A stretch of 64,000 nt of DNA from an uncultured Alphaproteobacteria bacterium (GCA_944390455.1 CALXPU010000002.1:76179-140178), one strand, 5' to 3'. Shown: positions 51,908 through 61,733, counted from the stretch's first letter. Notes: a model not told the origin generated them from the letters alone. A program made the numbers and translations.

Positions 51908-53185
51908 ATGAGAAGAGTTGTCGTTACAGGTTTGGGAGTTGTTTCTCCGCTCGGAAGAGGTGTTAAACATAACTGGGAGTCTTTGATGGCTGGTAAGTCC
52001 GGTATTAGACGGATTGAAGGTGTGGATTTGAAAGATATTCCTGTTATGATTGCAGGTCAGGTTCCGTTTGGTGAAAGTGAACCAGATTTTAATCCGGATA
52101 CAGTGTTTGCTCCAAAAGATCAAAAGAAAAATGATAAGTTTATTATGTTTGGTATGGCAGCAGCTGATGATGCTTTGAAAGATGCTGGTTGGAATCCTGA
52201 AACGGCTTCAGAAGAAGAGAAATATCGCGCCGGCGTGATGATTGGTGCGGGTATCGGTGGTTTACAAGGAATTTATGAAAATTCTATTTCCTTTAACGAA
52301 TTCGGTATGAAGAAAATTTCTCCATTCTTTATTCCTTCTGTGTTGATTAATTTGATTTCCGGTAATGTTTCTATCAAACACGGTTTGAAAGGTCCTAACC
52401 ACGCTTGCGTTACAGCTTGTTCTACGGGTACTCACGCTATTGGTGATGCCGCTGCTATGATTGCTCGTGGTGATGCTGATATGATGGTTGCAGGTGGCGC
52501 CGAATCCGCTGTTAATGTTTTGGGTTTGGCTGGTTTTGCTCGTATGAAGGCTATTACTTCTGACTTTAATGATGCACCGGAAAAGGCTTCTCGTCCATGG
52601 GATAAGGCTCGTAGCGGTTTCGTTATGGGTGAAGGAAGTGGCGCCGTTGTTTTGGAAGAATTAGAACATGCTCAAAAACGTGGTGCTAAAATTTATGCCG
52701 AAGTTGTTGGTTATGGTATGAGCGGTGACGCTTATCATATTACAGCTCCTTCAGGTGATGGTGCTTACCGTGCTATGAAGATGGCTGTTGACCATGCTAA
52801 AGAGAATGGTGTTGAACTTTCTGATATTGGATACATCAATGCTCATGGTACTTCGACTCCTGCAGGTGACGTTGGTGAAGCAATGGCTGTTAAACGTTTG
52901 TTTGGTGATGAAGGCATTAAACATGTTTCTATGTCTTCTACAAAGTCAGCTATCGGTCACTTGCTTGGTGCTGCTGGTGCAGTTGAAGCTGTTTATACAA
53001 TTATGGCTATTCAGGAACAAACATGTCCTCCAACTTTGAATTTGGAAGATCCGGCAGATGAATTGGCTGATTTTGATTTGGTTCCATTGAAGCCGAAAAA
53101 ACGTGAAATTAAAGCTGCTATGTCCAACTCTTTTGGATTTGGTGGTACAAACTCGTCTATTGTTTTCAAAAAGTTTAATGGTTAA
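51908..53185 (+). CDS. fabF: Beta-ketoacyl-ACP synthase II
   Basis: A 425-residue condensing enzyme that elongates acyl-ACP with malonyl-ACP. Nucleophile Cys171 in ACSTGTHA; the two catalytic His are in NAHGTSTPAGD and SAIGHLLGAAG. N-terminus RRVVVTGLGVVSPLG is typical. Uses a GAGG site. mltG starts 24 bases after, as in many proteobacteria where acpP, fabF and mltG are consecutive. Confidence 0.98.
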   Translation: MRRVVVTGLGVVSPLGRGVKHNWESLMAGKSGIRRIEGVDLKDIPVMIAGQVPFGESEPDFNPDTVFAPKDQKKNDKFIMFGMAAADDALKDAGWNPETASEEEKYRAGVMIGAGIGGLQGIYENSISFNEFGMKKISPFFIPSVLINLISGNVSIKHGLKGPNHACVTACSTGTHAIGDAAAMIARGDADMMVAGGAESAVNVLGLAGFARMKAITSDFNDAPEKASRPWDKARSGFVMGEGSGAVVLEELEHAQKRGAKIYAEVVGYGMSGDAYHITAPSGDGAYRAMKMAVDHAKENGVELSDIGYINAHGTSTPAGDVGEAMAVKRLFGDEGIKHVSMSSTKSAIGHLLGAAGAVEAVYTIMAIQEQTCPPTLNLEDPADELADFDLVPLKPKKREIKAAMSNSFGFGGTNSSIVFKKFNG

Positions 53186-53208
53186 TTGCTGACTTTTTCG
53201 GGTTTGTA

Positions 53209-54183
53209 ATGAGAATATTTCGGAAGCTCCTAATGTTGTTATTTGTGATGATGGCATTGGGAGCTTTTTTATGTGTTTGGGTTAGTCAGCAAATTACGCA
53301 AGTTTATCCTATTTCTCCTAAAATTGAGGTGGTTGTGCCTAAAGGTGCCGGTTTGAACCGTACGGCTCGGATGTTGCAAGATAAAGGGGTTATCCGTGAG
53401 GCTTTATTGTTTGTTCTTTATGTACGTTTAAAAGGTTTGGCGGGACAAATTAAAGCCGGAGAATATTCTTTTTCGGGTGAACTTTCTTTGAAAGATGTGG
53501 CTCATCGTTTAACGGATGGCGAAGTTATTGTGCGCACAGTTACTATTCCTGAAGGGAAGGCTTTAGTAGAGATTAAAAAGATTTTGCAAGATAATCCTTA
53601 TTTGACGGGTGATATTACTTTGGAACTTAAAGAGGGGGAAATTTTGCCTGAAACATATCATTTTTCTCGTGGCGAATCTCGGAATAGCATTCTTAGAAAA
53701 GCCAAACAGGCGATGAAAAATGAACTCAAAAAAGCTTTTGCAGGAAGAGATGCAAATTCTCCGCTTAAATCTGAAAAAGAGTTATTGATATTGGCAAGTA
53801 TTATTGAAAAAGAAACAGGAATTGCTTCTGAACGTGGTAAAGTAGCTTCCGTATTTGTTAATCGTTTGAATTTGGGGATGAAATTGCAGACGGATCCAAC
53901 GGTTATTTATGCGGTGACCAAAGGGCAGATGAATTTGGGGCGTCCACTTTATCGTAAGGATTTAGAGGTTGATTCTCCCTATAATACGTATCGTAATGTG
54001 GGGCTTCCTCCGGCTCCGATTTGTAGTCCGGGGAGAGATGCTTTGCATGCTGCAGCACATCCTGAGTCAACAAAGTTTCTTTATTTTGTGGCAGACGGAG
54101 TGACCGGTGGACATCGTTTTGCGAAAAGTTTAACAGAGCATAATCGTAATGTGGTATTGTATCGGAAAAGTGTGCGTAAATAA
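53209..54183 (+). CDS. mltG: Endolytic murein transglycosylase MltG
   Basis: A 324-residue YceG/MltG protein with one N-terminal membrane helix (about 7-27), a LysM-like domain near 40-110, and the lytic transglycosylase domain with the catalytic Glu in ASIIEKETG, followed by VFVNRLNLGMKLQTDPTVIY. It cuts nascent glycan strands and sets their length. Weak ribosome-binding site, so possibly coupled to fabF translation. Confidence 0.96.
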   Translation: MRIFRKLLMLLFVMMALGAFLCVWVSQQITQVYPISPKIEVVVPKGAGLNRTARMLQDKGVIREALLFVLYVRLKGLAGQIKAGEYSFSGELSLKDVAHRLTDGEVIVRTVTIPEGKALVEIKKILQDNPYLTGDITLELKEGEILPETYHFSRGESRNSILRKAKQAMKNELKKAFAGRDANSPLKSEKELLILASIIEKETGIASERGKVASVFVNRLNLGMKLQTDPTVIYAVTKGQMNLGRPLYRKDLEVDSPYNTYRNVGLPPAPICSPGRDALHAAAHPESTKFLYFVADGVTGGHRFAKSLTEHNRNVVLYRKSVRK

Positions 54184-54207
54184 TTGATGAAAATTGATGC
54201 AAAAATA

Positions 54208-54244
54208 AAGGCGCTGGGTTTTTATATCCTTGGCGCCTTATTTG
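54208..54244. terminator. Bidirectional terminator between mltG and gph
   Basis: AAGGCGC pairs with GCGCCTT with additional inner pairing, flanked by A-rich and T-rich sequence, between convergent genes. Confidence 0.85.
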
Positions 54245-54261
54245 TTTTATAGTGTTTGCAA

Positions 54262-54906
54262 TTATTGTTTGGATGGAATAAATTTTAGCAATTCTTCCGG
54301 CTTATCAATAATTGTTTTTGCGTTTAGTTGTTGTAAAGTGGTTTTGGTTCTGAAACCCCAAGAAACGCTGATACAAGGTACTCCGGCATTGTTGGCGGTG
54401 GCGATATCTACTTCTGAATCTCCAACATAGATGTTGGGTTCGTTTTCGGCGTGTTGTTCTTTTATTAAAGCAAAGACAGCATCGGGGGCCGGTTTTTTCT
54501 TTACAGTATCGGTTACGCCTTGCGCATAATCAATTAATCCACCAAAGAACTTTTGAGCCAAAGCTTTTACACCTTCATCAAATTTATTGGATACAATCCC
54601 CATTTTTATACCTTTTTGTTGCAAAGTCTTCAGCATCGGGATTATGCCTTCGTACGGAGCGGTGTAGTCATTTAAATGTTCGGAATAGTAGTTCTTAAAG
54701 GTGGCAAAAATTTTCGGAAAATCAGGATTGTTTTTGCCGTTAGGAATAGCGCCGGCAACAAGCATATCTATTCCGTTACCAAGCAATGCTAAAGTTTCTT
54801 GTTCATTTTTTTGTGGTAAATTATGCGTTTTGAGTGCATAGTTTAAGGCTATTTCCAAATCTTTTGCGGTGTTTAGCAAGGTACCGTCTAAATCAAAAAT
54901 TATCAT
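54262..54906 (-). CDS. gph: HAD-family phosphoglycolate phosphatase
   Basis: A 214-residue HAD hydrolase from the start at 54906 (MIIFDLDGTLLNT); GAGG lies upstream and this avoids overlap with polA. The nucleophile Asp is in DLDGT; motif II IVSNK, motif III lysine (in KKKPAPD), and motif IV VGDSEVDIATA are clear. Fits Gph, which clears 2-phosphoglycolate from DNA repair, though HAD phosphatases vary in substrate. Directly downstream of polA. Confidence 0.85.
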   Translation of the reverse strand: MIIFDLDGTLLNTAKDLEIALNYALKTHNLPQKNEQETLALLGNGIDMLVAGAIPNGKNNPDFPKIFATFKNYYSEHLNDYTAPYEGIIPMLKTLQQKGIKMGIVSNKFDEGVKALAQKFFGGLIDYAQGVTDTVKKKPAPDAVFALIKEQHAENEPNIYVGDSEVDIATANNAGVPCISVSWGFRTKTTLQQLNAKTIIDKPEELLKFIPSKQ

Positions 54907-54941
54907 TTTTTCCTCTTTGTTTTTTAGGTTTCGTTTGTGCT

Positions 54942-57671
54942 TTAATGAGCTTCGCCCCAATTGCTGCCGATGCCTACATCTGCAATTAGAGGCACTTTTA
55001 ACTCTATACCAGTGATGTTTTCCATTTCTTGTTTAATAAGAGTGGCGGCTTTTTCCACTTCGTTTTCGGGGGCTTCAAAGACCAATTCATCGTGAACTTG
55101 CAGCAACATTTTGGTTTGTAAGCCGGATTGTTTTAATTTGGCATATATGCGGTTCATCGCAAGTTTGATGATATCGGCGGCTCCGCCTTGTATTGGAGCA
55201 TTGATGGCGGCACGTTCCGCAAATGAGGATACTCGCTTGTTGCTGTCTTGAATGCCATAAATGCTGATTTTGCGATTAAACGGCGTGGTTACAAAGCCAT
55301 TTTGACGTGCAAAGTTGATGGTCTTTTCCATATATGTTTTGACTTCCGGCATATTGGCGAAATATGCGTCAATATAGCGTTGTGCCTCGGCCGGCGTGCT
55401 TTCTATTTCTTTAGATAAACCAAAGGCGGAAATGCCATAAACAATACCGAAATTGATGGCTTTGGCACGGCGGCGATGGTTGGCGTCTACCTCTTCATAA
55501 GGAATTCCAAAAACTTGCGCGGCTGTTTTGCGGTGAATATCTACATTTTCATGAAATGATTCTTGTAGGAATTTGACATCGGCAATAGTGGCCAATAATC
55601 TTAATTCTACTTGCGAATAGTCGGCGGCGATTAGTTTGTATCCCGGTTTTGCGATAAAACATTCTCTGATTTCTCGTCCAATCGGTGTACGCACCGGAAT
55701 ATTTTGTAAATTCGGATTTAATGAAGACAGACGACCGGTATTTACAGAAATTTGGCTGTAGGTGGTGTGAACACGGTTTTGCTTGTCTATCAAGGCTAGA
55801 AGTGCCGTCGTGTAGGTTGATTTTAGTTTTTGATATTGGCGCCACTCTAAAATTTTGCGTGGTAATTCGTGTTCTTCCGCCATTTGTTCTAAGACTTCGG
55901 CGCTGGTGTTTAGTGAGCCAGATGTATGTTTTTTGCCTTTAAGGCCTAATTTTGTGTACAGGATTTCGCCAATTTGTTTGGGGGAGCTTAAATTAAACTC
56001 TTCTCCGGCCAGCGCATATATTTCTGCAGAAAGTTTATTCATTTCCGCATCAAAGCGCGTATCTAATTGCTTTAGCTTTAGAGTATCAAGCATTACACCT
56101 TCTCTTTCCATGCTGTGTAACACACCTGAAAGAGGGCGGTCAATTTGTTCGTATACGTAAAGCTTTTTTTCCGGTAATAATTGCGCATGAAAATGTTTGT
56201 GAAGGCGATAGATTAAATCTGCTTCTTCTGCAAAGAAAGTTGTGACTTCTTCTACAGGCATCGCTTTAAAATCCGTCTTTTTATATTCCGGAGCAGAGGC
56301 TTTGGGGATTATATCTAAAATATCCGCAGCCAAGTTGGGCAAAGCATGAGTGACAGACGAACTGTTTATGTCATACGACATTATGGCGACGTCATCATAT
56401 GGCAAAGCATTCAATTCTTGTTTTAATTCTTTTTCCAGCAGACGAAGATTTTCTTTTATGTTTAGTGAAATTTTTAAGACTTCCGGATTGCTTAGTAATG
56501 GTAGCAAGAATGATTTTAGTTCTGTGATATTAATGCCTTTTTGATTGGTTGTAATGGGCGCAAACAAATCGGTTGTTGGTTGAATTTCTTGGGTGATTGG
56601 GATGTAGTAGGCGACGGCATTATCCACACTTACGGAAAGACCTAATAACGTATTATCCGATAGATGTGTTTTGAACGAAAATGCGTTATTTTTGAGGATT
56701 TGATTTTGTAAATCTTTCAGCTCTTGCGGTGTTTGGATGAGTTTATAAACGGCGGTTAATTTCTTTTCTTCCGGTAAATCGCAACATCTTTGTTTGAGCC
56801 AGTTGGCGGCTTTGTTTTTTAGGCTTTTGAACGCATGACGGTCAAGGAGATTTATTAAAAGATCTTCATGCGGAGCCATGCAACGTAGGTCTTGTAAAGT
56901 TAATTCAACCGGTACGTCGGCTTTTAAGGTAACCAGTTTTTGAGAAATCAGAGCATCTTCTTTATGGGTTAAGACTAATTCTCTACGCTTATTTTGTTTA
57001 ATTTCTTCGGCGTGTTCTAATACTCCCTCCAAAGAACCGAACATGTTTACTAATTCAGCGGCGGTTTTTAAGCCGATACCTGGGATACCGGGGATGTTAT
57101 CAGTGGAATCTCCGGCTAAGGCTTGTACATCGGTTACTCGTTCCGGATAGACACCAAACTTTTCTTTAACATCTTCGGGGGTAAAAAATTTGTTTTTCAT
57201 GCCGTCATAGAATTTTACGCCGGGGCGAATTAGCTGCATTAAGTCTTTATCAGCAGAGACGATTGTGACTTCTTTATTCTCTTTTAAGGCTATATCCGTA
57301 TAGGTGGCGATGAGGTCATCTGCTTCATATCCTTCCATTTGCAACCAATGTAAATTTAAGGCTTCCACAGCTTCGTGTATGAGGGCAAATTGCGGTTTTA
57401 ATTCCGGTGGAAGTTCGGGGCGGGTGGCTTTGTATTCCGGAAAGAATTCATTACGGAAATTTTGACGTTTGGCATCAAATAACACCAAGCAATAATCGCA
57501 CTTGATGTTGGCGGTCAGGCTTAAAAACATATTCAGAAAGCCATAGACGGCATTGACCGGCAAGCCTTCGGGATTGGTCATCGCGGGGCTGGCAAAAAAG
57601 GCGCGGAAAATGTAGCCCGAGCCGTCTATCAAGCATACTTTTTCTTTTTGGGGTGTTGTTTCTTCCGCCAT
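54942..57671 (-). CDS. polA: DNA polymerase I with a degenerate proofreading domain
   Basis: A 909-residue Pol I. The N-terminal 5'-3' exonuclease (to about residue 300) keeps its acidic sites: CLIDGSGYIFRAFF, EADDLIATY, SADKDLMQL, AGDSTDNIPG. The polymerase domain is intact (DYSQVELRLLA, and HDELVFE near the C-terminus). The middle 3'-5' exonuclease domain has lost its catalytic acids: motif I FDTE is FSFK (331-334), motif II N-x-K-Y-D is NIKEN (404-408), motif III Y-x-x-x-D is replaced in FFAEEAD (479-485). It fills gaps and removes primers but probably does not proofread. Confidence 0.96.
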   Translation of the reverse strand: MAEETTPQKEKVCLIDGSGYIFRAFFASPAMTNPEGLPVNAVYGFLNMFLSLTANIKCDYCLVLFDAKRQNFRNEFFPEYKATRPELPPELKPQFALIHEAVEALNLHWLQMEGYEADDLIATYTDIALKENKEVTIVSADKDLMQLIRPGVKFYDGMKNKFFTPEDVKEKFGVYPERVTDVQALAGDSTDNIPGIPGIGLKTAAELVNMFGSLEGVLEHAEEIKQNKRRELVLTHKEDALISQKLVTLKADVPVELTLQDLRCMAPHEDLLINLLDRHAFKSLKNKAANWLKQRCCDLPEEKKLTAVYKLIQTPQELKDLQNQILKNNAFSFKTHLSDNTLLGLSVSVDNAVAYYIPITQEIQPTTDLFAPITTNQKGINITELKSFLLPLLSNPEVLKISLNIKENLRLLEKELKQELNALPYDDVAIMSYDINSSSVTHALPNLAADILDIIPKASAPEYKKTDFKAMPVEEVTTFFAEEADLIYRLHKHFHAQLLPEKKLYVYEQIDRPLSGVLHSMEREGVMLDTLKLKQLDTRFDAEMNKLSAEIYALAGEEFNLSSPKQIGEILYTKLGLKGKKHTSGSLNTSAEVLEQMAEEHELPRKILEWRQYQKLKSTYTTALLALIDKQNRVHTTYSQISVNTGRLSSLNPNLQNIPVRTPIGREIRECFIAKPGYKLIAADYSQVELRLLATIADVKFLQESFHENVDIHRKTAAQVFGIPYEEVDANHRRRAKAINFGIVYGISAFGLSKEIESTPAEAQRYIDAYFANMPEVKTYMEKTINFARQNGFVTTPFNRKISIYGIQDSNKRVSSFAERAAINAPIQGGAADIIKLAMNRIYAKLKQSGLQTKMLLQVHDELVFEAPENEVEKAATLIKQEMENITGIELKVPLIADVGIGSNWGEAH

Positions 57672-57751
57672 ATCGTACCTCCTGTTTTTTTGCCAATATA
57701 GTGCCGGAAAATTTTGTGGTAAAGGGGAATTTCCCGGTTATGCGATTTTTG

Positions 57752-57780
57752 TTTACAGAGCGTTAATTTTGTGGTATTAT
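57752..57780 (+). promoter_or_regulatory. Promoter of the 57818 gene
   Basis: TTTACA at 57752-57757, 17-base spacer ending ttttgtgg, TATTAT at 57775-57780. Confidence 0.68.
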
Positions 57781-57817
57781 TATGGCAATTATTGAGATAT
57801 ATTCCGGGAGAATGATA

Positions 57818-59422
57818 ATGAGTGAGAAATTTGGTAGTATATCATATGCGGATATCATGGATGAGATTTTTGCACGGTCAAAGAGTTTCAGCGGTAAAGA
57901 GTATTATGAGGAAATGATTCGCATTTGTCCCGAACTCAAGAAAAAATGGTGGGAAAGGATACCATCGGAAGAACAAATAAAGAAGATGGTTGCGGATTGG
58001 TATGCTGAAGGTGTGGTTGATGGGAAAGAGAGTATTCCTGAAGCAGAAGAAAAACTCGGTATTGCCATAGGTGGCGGCTATAAGTTTCCAAACGGAATGT
58101 CAGATGTTGAATATAATAGAGAACATACGATAAAAGACGGTTGCTTCAATCCGTTTCAGGAAGATAATGGAAGAGATTTTTGTTTTGACAGTAGTATAAC
58201 AAAAGATGGACAAATATTTGTTAATCCGAAACCTGATAAGACGAGAGCTTATATTCAGGCGTGGCGGAATTTGCAATATGGGGATCGTGAGCAAATTTTA
58301 AGTGGGCTGCAGAAAGACTGGGCAGAACTTTGCGATTTAAATCCGGAGCTTAAAAGTATAAAGTTTGATAAGAACAATATGGCATCGCTGGTGATGGCGC
58401 AAGCCGGGGTTATTTATGATTTTCCGGCCAAAGATATTGAGCTTTTTTTGCAGGAAAATGAAAAGGGCGTTGAGTTGATAGCCCGCACGCATGAGGCTCG
58501 CATTCAAAGGGAACTGGCTGAGGCGGGCATTAAGGATTTTACTCCCCATTGGGTGCCGTCGTCGGAAACGATTAAGATGATGGGAGAACGTCTGCGGGAA
58601 AAAGAAGCAAGAGAAAAGGGTTTTGCAATGCAGAATGTGGCTGCTAAAGAAGCGGCGGAGGATGCGATGGATAAAGTTGAGCAGAAGCTGGCGGTGAAAG
58701 GGAGTGCCAAAGCGGCGGCGATGACGGCGGAGCAGGTTGCGGAGAAAGCGGCGAAGAAATCCGGCATATTGGCGCAGGCGGCGACGGCAAATGCCAAGTT
58801 TGATAAGGCGATTGATAATGCCGTAGAACAAGGGGCTCAGGCGCTTAATAATACCAAAGTCGGTAAAGCTTATGAAAAAGCAGCTCAGGTGGTTAGTGAA
58901 ACGGCGGCGGCTAAAACTGTTTCTAAAACAGTTGAAAAGGCTACTCAAAAAGCTGCTCAGACCACAGTGGGTAAAGCGGTTACTAAAACGGTTGCTAAAA
59001 CCGCAGGCAGTGCTGTCGGCAAATCGGTTTTGAAGAAAATTCCGCTGGTTAGTTTGGGCGCGGGTGCTTGGTTTGCTTGGGATAGAATTAAAGATGGTGA
59101 TTGGAAAGGCGCATGCGGAGAGTTAGCTTCCGGTGCATTGGGCTGTTTGCCTGGTTTGGGAACTGCGGCTAGTACCGCTATTGATGTTGGCTTGGCTGCT
59201 AAGGATATTTCTGAAGTTGTGGCTGAAAATAAACAAAATCAATCGTCAGAGGTCGCTGAAACTAAAATAGCTAAGGTGGGTAGAGCTCCTAAAAACTTGA
59301 GTAAACAGATTGAAGAGCGTCTTAATGCAGAAAAAACGGAGCAAAACGATAGTACGTCCGTGCAAAAATTAACGCCGTCACAGATTTCTTTCTTTAAAAA
59401 ACAAAAACAGAATTCTGCTTAA
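57818..59422 (+). CDS. Large unknown protein with Ala/Lys repeats and a Gly-rich hydrophobic segment
   Basis: Started at 57818 (MSEKFGS), 7 bases after GGGAG, it has 534 residues. Residues 1-270 are globular and charged, with W-rich LKKKWWERIP near 40. Residues ~275-405 are an Ala/Lys/Val-rich helical array with short degenerate repeats (KAxxxTVxKTVxKA), where local G+C rises. A Gly/Ala-rich hydrophobic stretch (about 408-460; LVSLGAGAWFAW and GALGCLPGLGTAAS) follows, then a polar tail. That layout recalls membrane-active effectors, toxins or tape-measure-like proteins, but nothing identifies it. No signal peptide. Function unknown. Confidence 0.78.
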   Translation: MSEKFGSISYADIMDEIFARSKSFSGKEYYEEMIRICPELKKKWWERIPSEEQIKKMVADWYAEGVVDGKESIPEAEEKLGIAIGGGYKFPNGMSDVEYNREHTIKDGCFNPFQEDNGRDFCFDSSITKDGQIFVNPKPDKTRAYIQAWRNLQYGDREQILSGLQKDWAELCDLNPELKSIKFDKNNMASLVMAQAGVIYDFPAKDIELFLQENEKGVELIARTHEARIQRELAEAGIKDFTPHWVPSSETIKMMGERLREKEAREKGFAMQNVAAKEAAEDAMDKVEQKLAVKGSAKAAAMTAEQVAEKAAKKSGILAQAATANAKFDKAIDNAVEQGAQALNNTKVGKAYEKAAQVVSETAAAKTVSKTVEKATQKAAQTTVGKAVTKTVAKTAGSAVGKSVLKKIPLVSLGAGAWFAWDRIKDGDWKGACGELASGALGCLPGLGTAASTAIDVGLAAKDISEVVAENKQNQSSEVAETKIAKVGRAPKNLSKQIEERLNAEKTEQNDSTSVQKLTPSQISFFKKQKQNSA

Positions 59423-59493
59423 GCAAAGTTAAACTTTTTCTAACTAAAATGTGTTATATCATGCTTGAAACGTTATGGTAAAGGCATTTTAGC

Positions 59494-61359
59494 ATGAAGA
59501 AGATTCGTTCAAACCACAGAAAAATAAAGAAAAACGCAGAGCTTGATGAAAATATGGTAAAACGCAAGAAAAAATTGCGTCAAGCTGCTCGTAAAAGAGC
59601 TGTTCAAAAGAAGAACAGCGGTAGGTCATGGAAATTTAAGCTATTCATGATTTTGTTGTGGTTGGTGCTCTTTGTCGGTGTGCTGGGCGGGTTGTTTATT
59701 TTTTATTGTTATAAAACTTTACCCGATTTTTCTAAGGCAATTTATATTGAGAGACAGCCAGGAGTTAAAATCTTAGCATCGGACGGTCGTGAAATAACCT
59801 CATATGGTGGATTGTTTGCTGAACCAGTAGACGTGGATGAACTGCCTTCTTATGTTTATCAGGCAGTTATTGATACTGAGGATAGGCGTTTCTTTAAACA
59901 TAGCGGATTTGATTATATAGGATTTGCGCGCGCTATGGCGGTTAATGTGGTTAAAATGAGGTATGCGCAAGGTGCTTCTACTATTACTCAGCAAGTGGCT
60001 AAAAATCTGTTTTTAACGCGTGAGAAAAGTATTAAACGTAAAGTGCAAGAATATCTTTTGGCGCAATGGTTGGAAAAACATTTTACGAAAAAACAAATCT
60101 TGAATATTTATCTTAATCGTGTGTTCTTTGGTAGCGGTGCTTATGGGCTTAATGCGGCTGCAAAGCGATTTTTTAATAAAAAAGCAAAAGATTTGAATTT
60201 GCGTGAAGCTGCTATTTTGGCTGGGGCTCTTAAGGCGCCAAGTCGCTATAATTATCTTAGTAATAAAACTTTAGCTTTAGCACGTTCAGAGGTTGTATTG
60301 AAACTGATGCGTCGTGCAGGTTCTATCTCGCTTAAAGAGTGGGAAAATGCAATTAATTTGCCAATTGGCGATGCTAATAAAGATAGAATTTTAGGGGCTC
60401 GTTATTTTGGTGATTATATCATGACGGAATTGGCAAAGTTGGTGAAGATTTCTAATGAAGATGTGTATGTCAAAACAACTCTTGATTATAATTTACAACA
60501 ACGAGCCGAGTATCTTTTGCGTAAGCATTTACGCGAAAATGCGGATAAACACGTTACAGAAGGCGCGGTGGTTATTTTGGATAGAAATGGCGCTATTAAG
60601 GCAATGGTCGGCGGTGCTGATTATAATACAAGCCAATTTAATCGTGCTACGCAAGCTCTTCGTCAGGCAGGTTCCTCTTTTAAGTTGTTTGTTTATTTGA
60701 CGGCGTTTGAAAACGGATTTTCTCCTGATGAGTTACTCTCTGATGAGCCTATTCGGATTGATGATTGGGAACCGCAAAATTATGATAAAAAATTTAGAGG
60801 GGCGGTTAGTCTTAAGCAGGCATTTGCTCAGTCTCTTAATGTGGCGACAGTGGATTTGGCGACATATCTTAATTTGGAAGATATTATTTCTATGGCCTTA
60901 AAACTTGGTATTACTACAGATGTGAAAGATGAGCCATCTATTATTTTAGGTGCGGCAGAGGTGCGTGTTATTGATATGGCGGCAGCTTATGCGGCTACTT
61001 CTAACGGAGGTTTTGCTGTTTTCCCATACGCTATTCGTGAAGTAACCGATACGGATGGATACCGTTTGTATCAATATTCTTCGTCAGAGAGAGAAAGAGT
61101 TTTGCAACCGAAAACCGTGCAGAATATTAATATGTTGTTGCGTGAAGTTGTGGCTACCGGTACGGGTAAAAGAGCACGCAAGGTTAAAAACGCACGCGGA
61201 AAAACCGGTACTTCTCAAAATTATCGTGATGCTTGGTTTATTGGTTCTAATGATAGATATACGGCAGCCGTCTGGGTTGGTAATGATGACAATTCTCCTA
61301 TGGACGAGGTGGGCGGAGGTACTTTGCCAACGGAAATTTGGGCCGAAATTATGAAGTAA
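59494..61359 (+). CDS. mrcA: Bifunctional penicillin-binding protein 1A
   Basis: A 621-residue class A PBP. A very basic cytoplasmic tail (residues 1-45) and one membrane helix (49-72) precede the GT51 transglycosylase with catalytic Glu129 in DTEDRRFF and GASTITQQ, then the transpeptidase: SSFK at 394-397, SLN at 447-449, KTGT at 570-573. It polymerises and cross-links peptidoglycan. Shorter than E. coli PBP1a (850) because the OB insertion is missing. It complements the RodA-PBP2 pair encoded at 2-5 kb. Confidence 0.94.
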   Translation: MKKIRSNHRKIKKNAELDENMVKRKKKLRQAARKRAVQKKNSGRSWKFKLFMILLWLVLFVGVLGGLFIFYCYKTLPDFSKAIYIERQPGVKILASDGREITSYGGLFAEPVDVDELPSYVYQAVIDTEDRRFFKHSGFDYIGFARAMAVNVVKMRYAQGASTITQQVAKNLFLTREKSIKRKVQEYLLAQWLEKHFTKKQILNIYLNRVFFGSGAYGLNAAAKRFFNKKAKDLNLREAAILAGALKAPSRYNYLSNKTLALARSEVVLKLMRRAGSISLKEWENAINLPIGDANKDRILGARYFGDYIMTELAKLVKISNEDVYVKTTLDYNLQQRAEYLLRKHLRENADKHVTEGAVVILDRNGAIKAMVGGADYNTSQFNRATQALRQAGSSFKLFVYLTAFENGFSPDELLSDEPIRIDDWEPQNYDKKFRGAVSLKQAFAQSLNVATVDLATYLNLEDIISMALKLGITTDVKDEPSIILGAAEVRVIDMAAAYAATSNGGFAVFPYAIREVTDTDGYRLYQYSSSERERVLQPKTVQNINMLLREVVATGTGKRARKVKNARGKTGTSQNYRDAWFIGSNDRYTAAVWVGNDDNSPMDEVGGGTLPTEIWAEIMK

Positions 61360-61382
61360 TTTTGCTTATAGGGGAATTGGCT

Positions 61383-61733
61383 TTATATCCCCATATCGCG
61401 AATGAAACGTGTGCCGGTAATGCTTCCGTTTGAAAATTTTCCGCGAACTTCTATTATATGGTTGTGGAATTTACGCCATTTACCAACGGTTGAGCGGTTT
61501 CGTGTAAATTCTAATTCAATATTTGCTGTGCCGCTTTCAGAGGCTCGTTTAGAATATCCTGAAATGCTGCAGTCTGAGCTGCCTATGCCGAAATCATTGC
61601 GGGCAAGCTGAATGTAGCCACGACCATCTTGTTCAAAATATTTTCCGCACCAGTTTTCTGTTTCTGCGGACAATGGTAGGGCATAACTGTTGCTCAGACA
61701 TAAAAATAGTAGCAGAAATGCCGCTTTCTTCAT
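61383..61733 (-). CDS. Small secreted protein, unknown
   Basis: A 116-residue exported protein with signal peptide (cut near SYA-LP, residue 18). The mature part has two Cys (WCGKYF, DCSISG), likely a disulphide, and short beta strands. GGAGG lies upstream. Convergent with mrcA; no terminator is evident in the 24-base gap. Family not recognised. Confidence 0.75.
   Translation of the reverse strand: MKKAAFLLLFLCLSNSYALPLSAETENWCGKYFEQDGRGYIQLARNDFGIGSSDCSISGYSKRASESGTANIELEFTRNRSTVGKWRKFHNHIIEVRGKFSNGSITGTRFIRDMGI

Noticed and set aside
58337..58948. Long open frames on the opposite strand of the 57818 gene
   Set aside because: They arise from the Ala/Lys-rich repeat and regular codon pattern of the sense gene; no start site and an unlikely Arg/Phe-rich composition.
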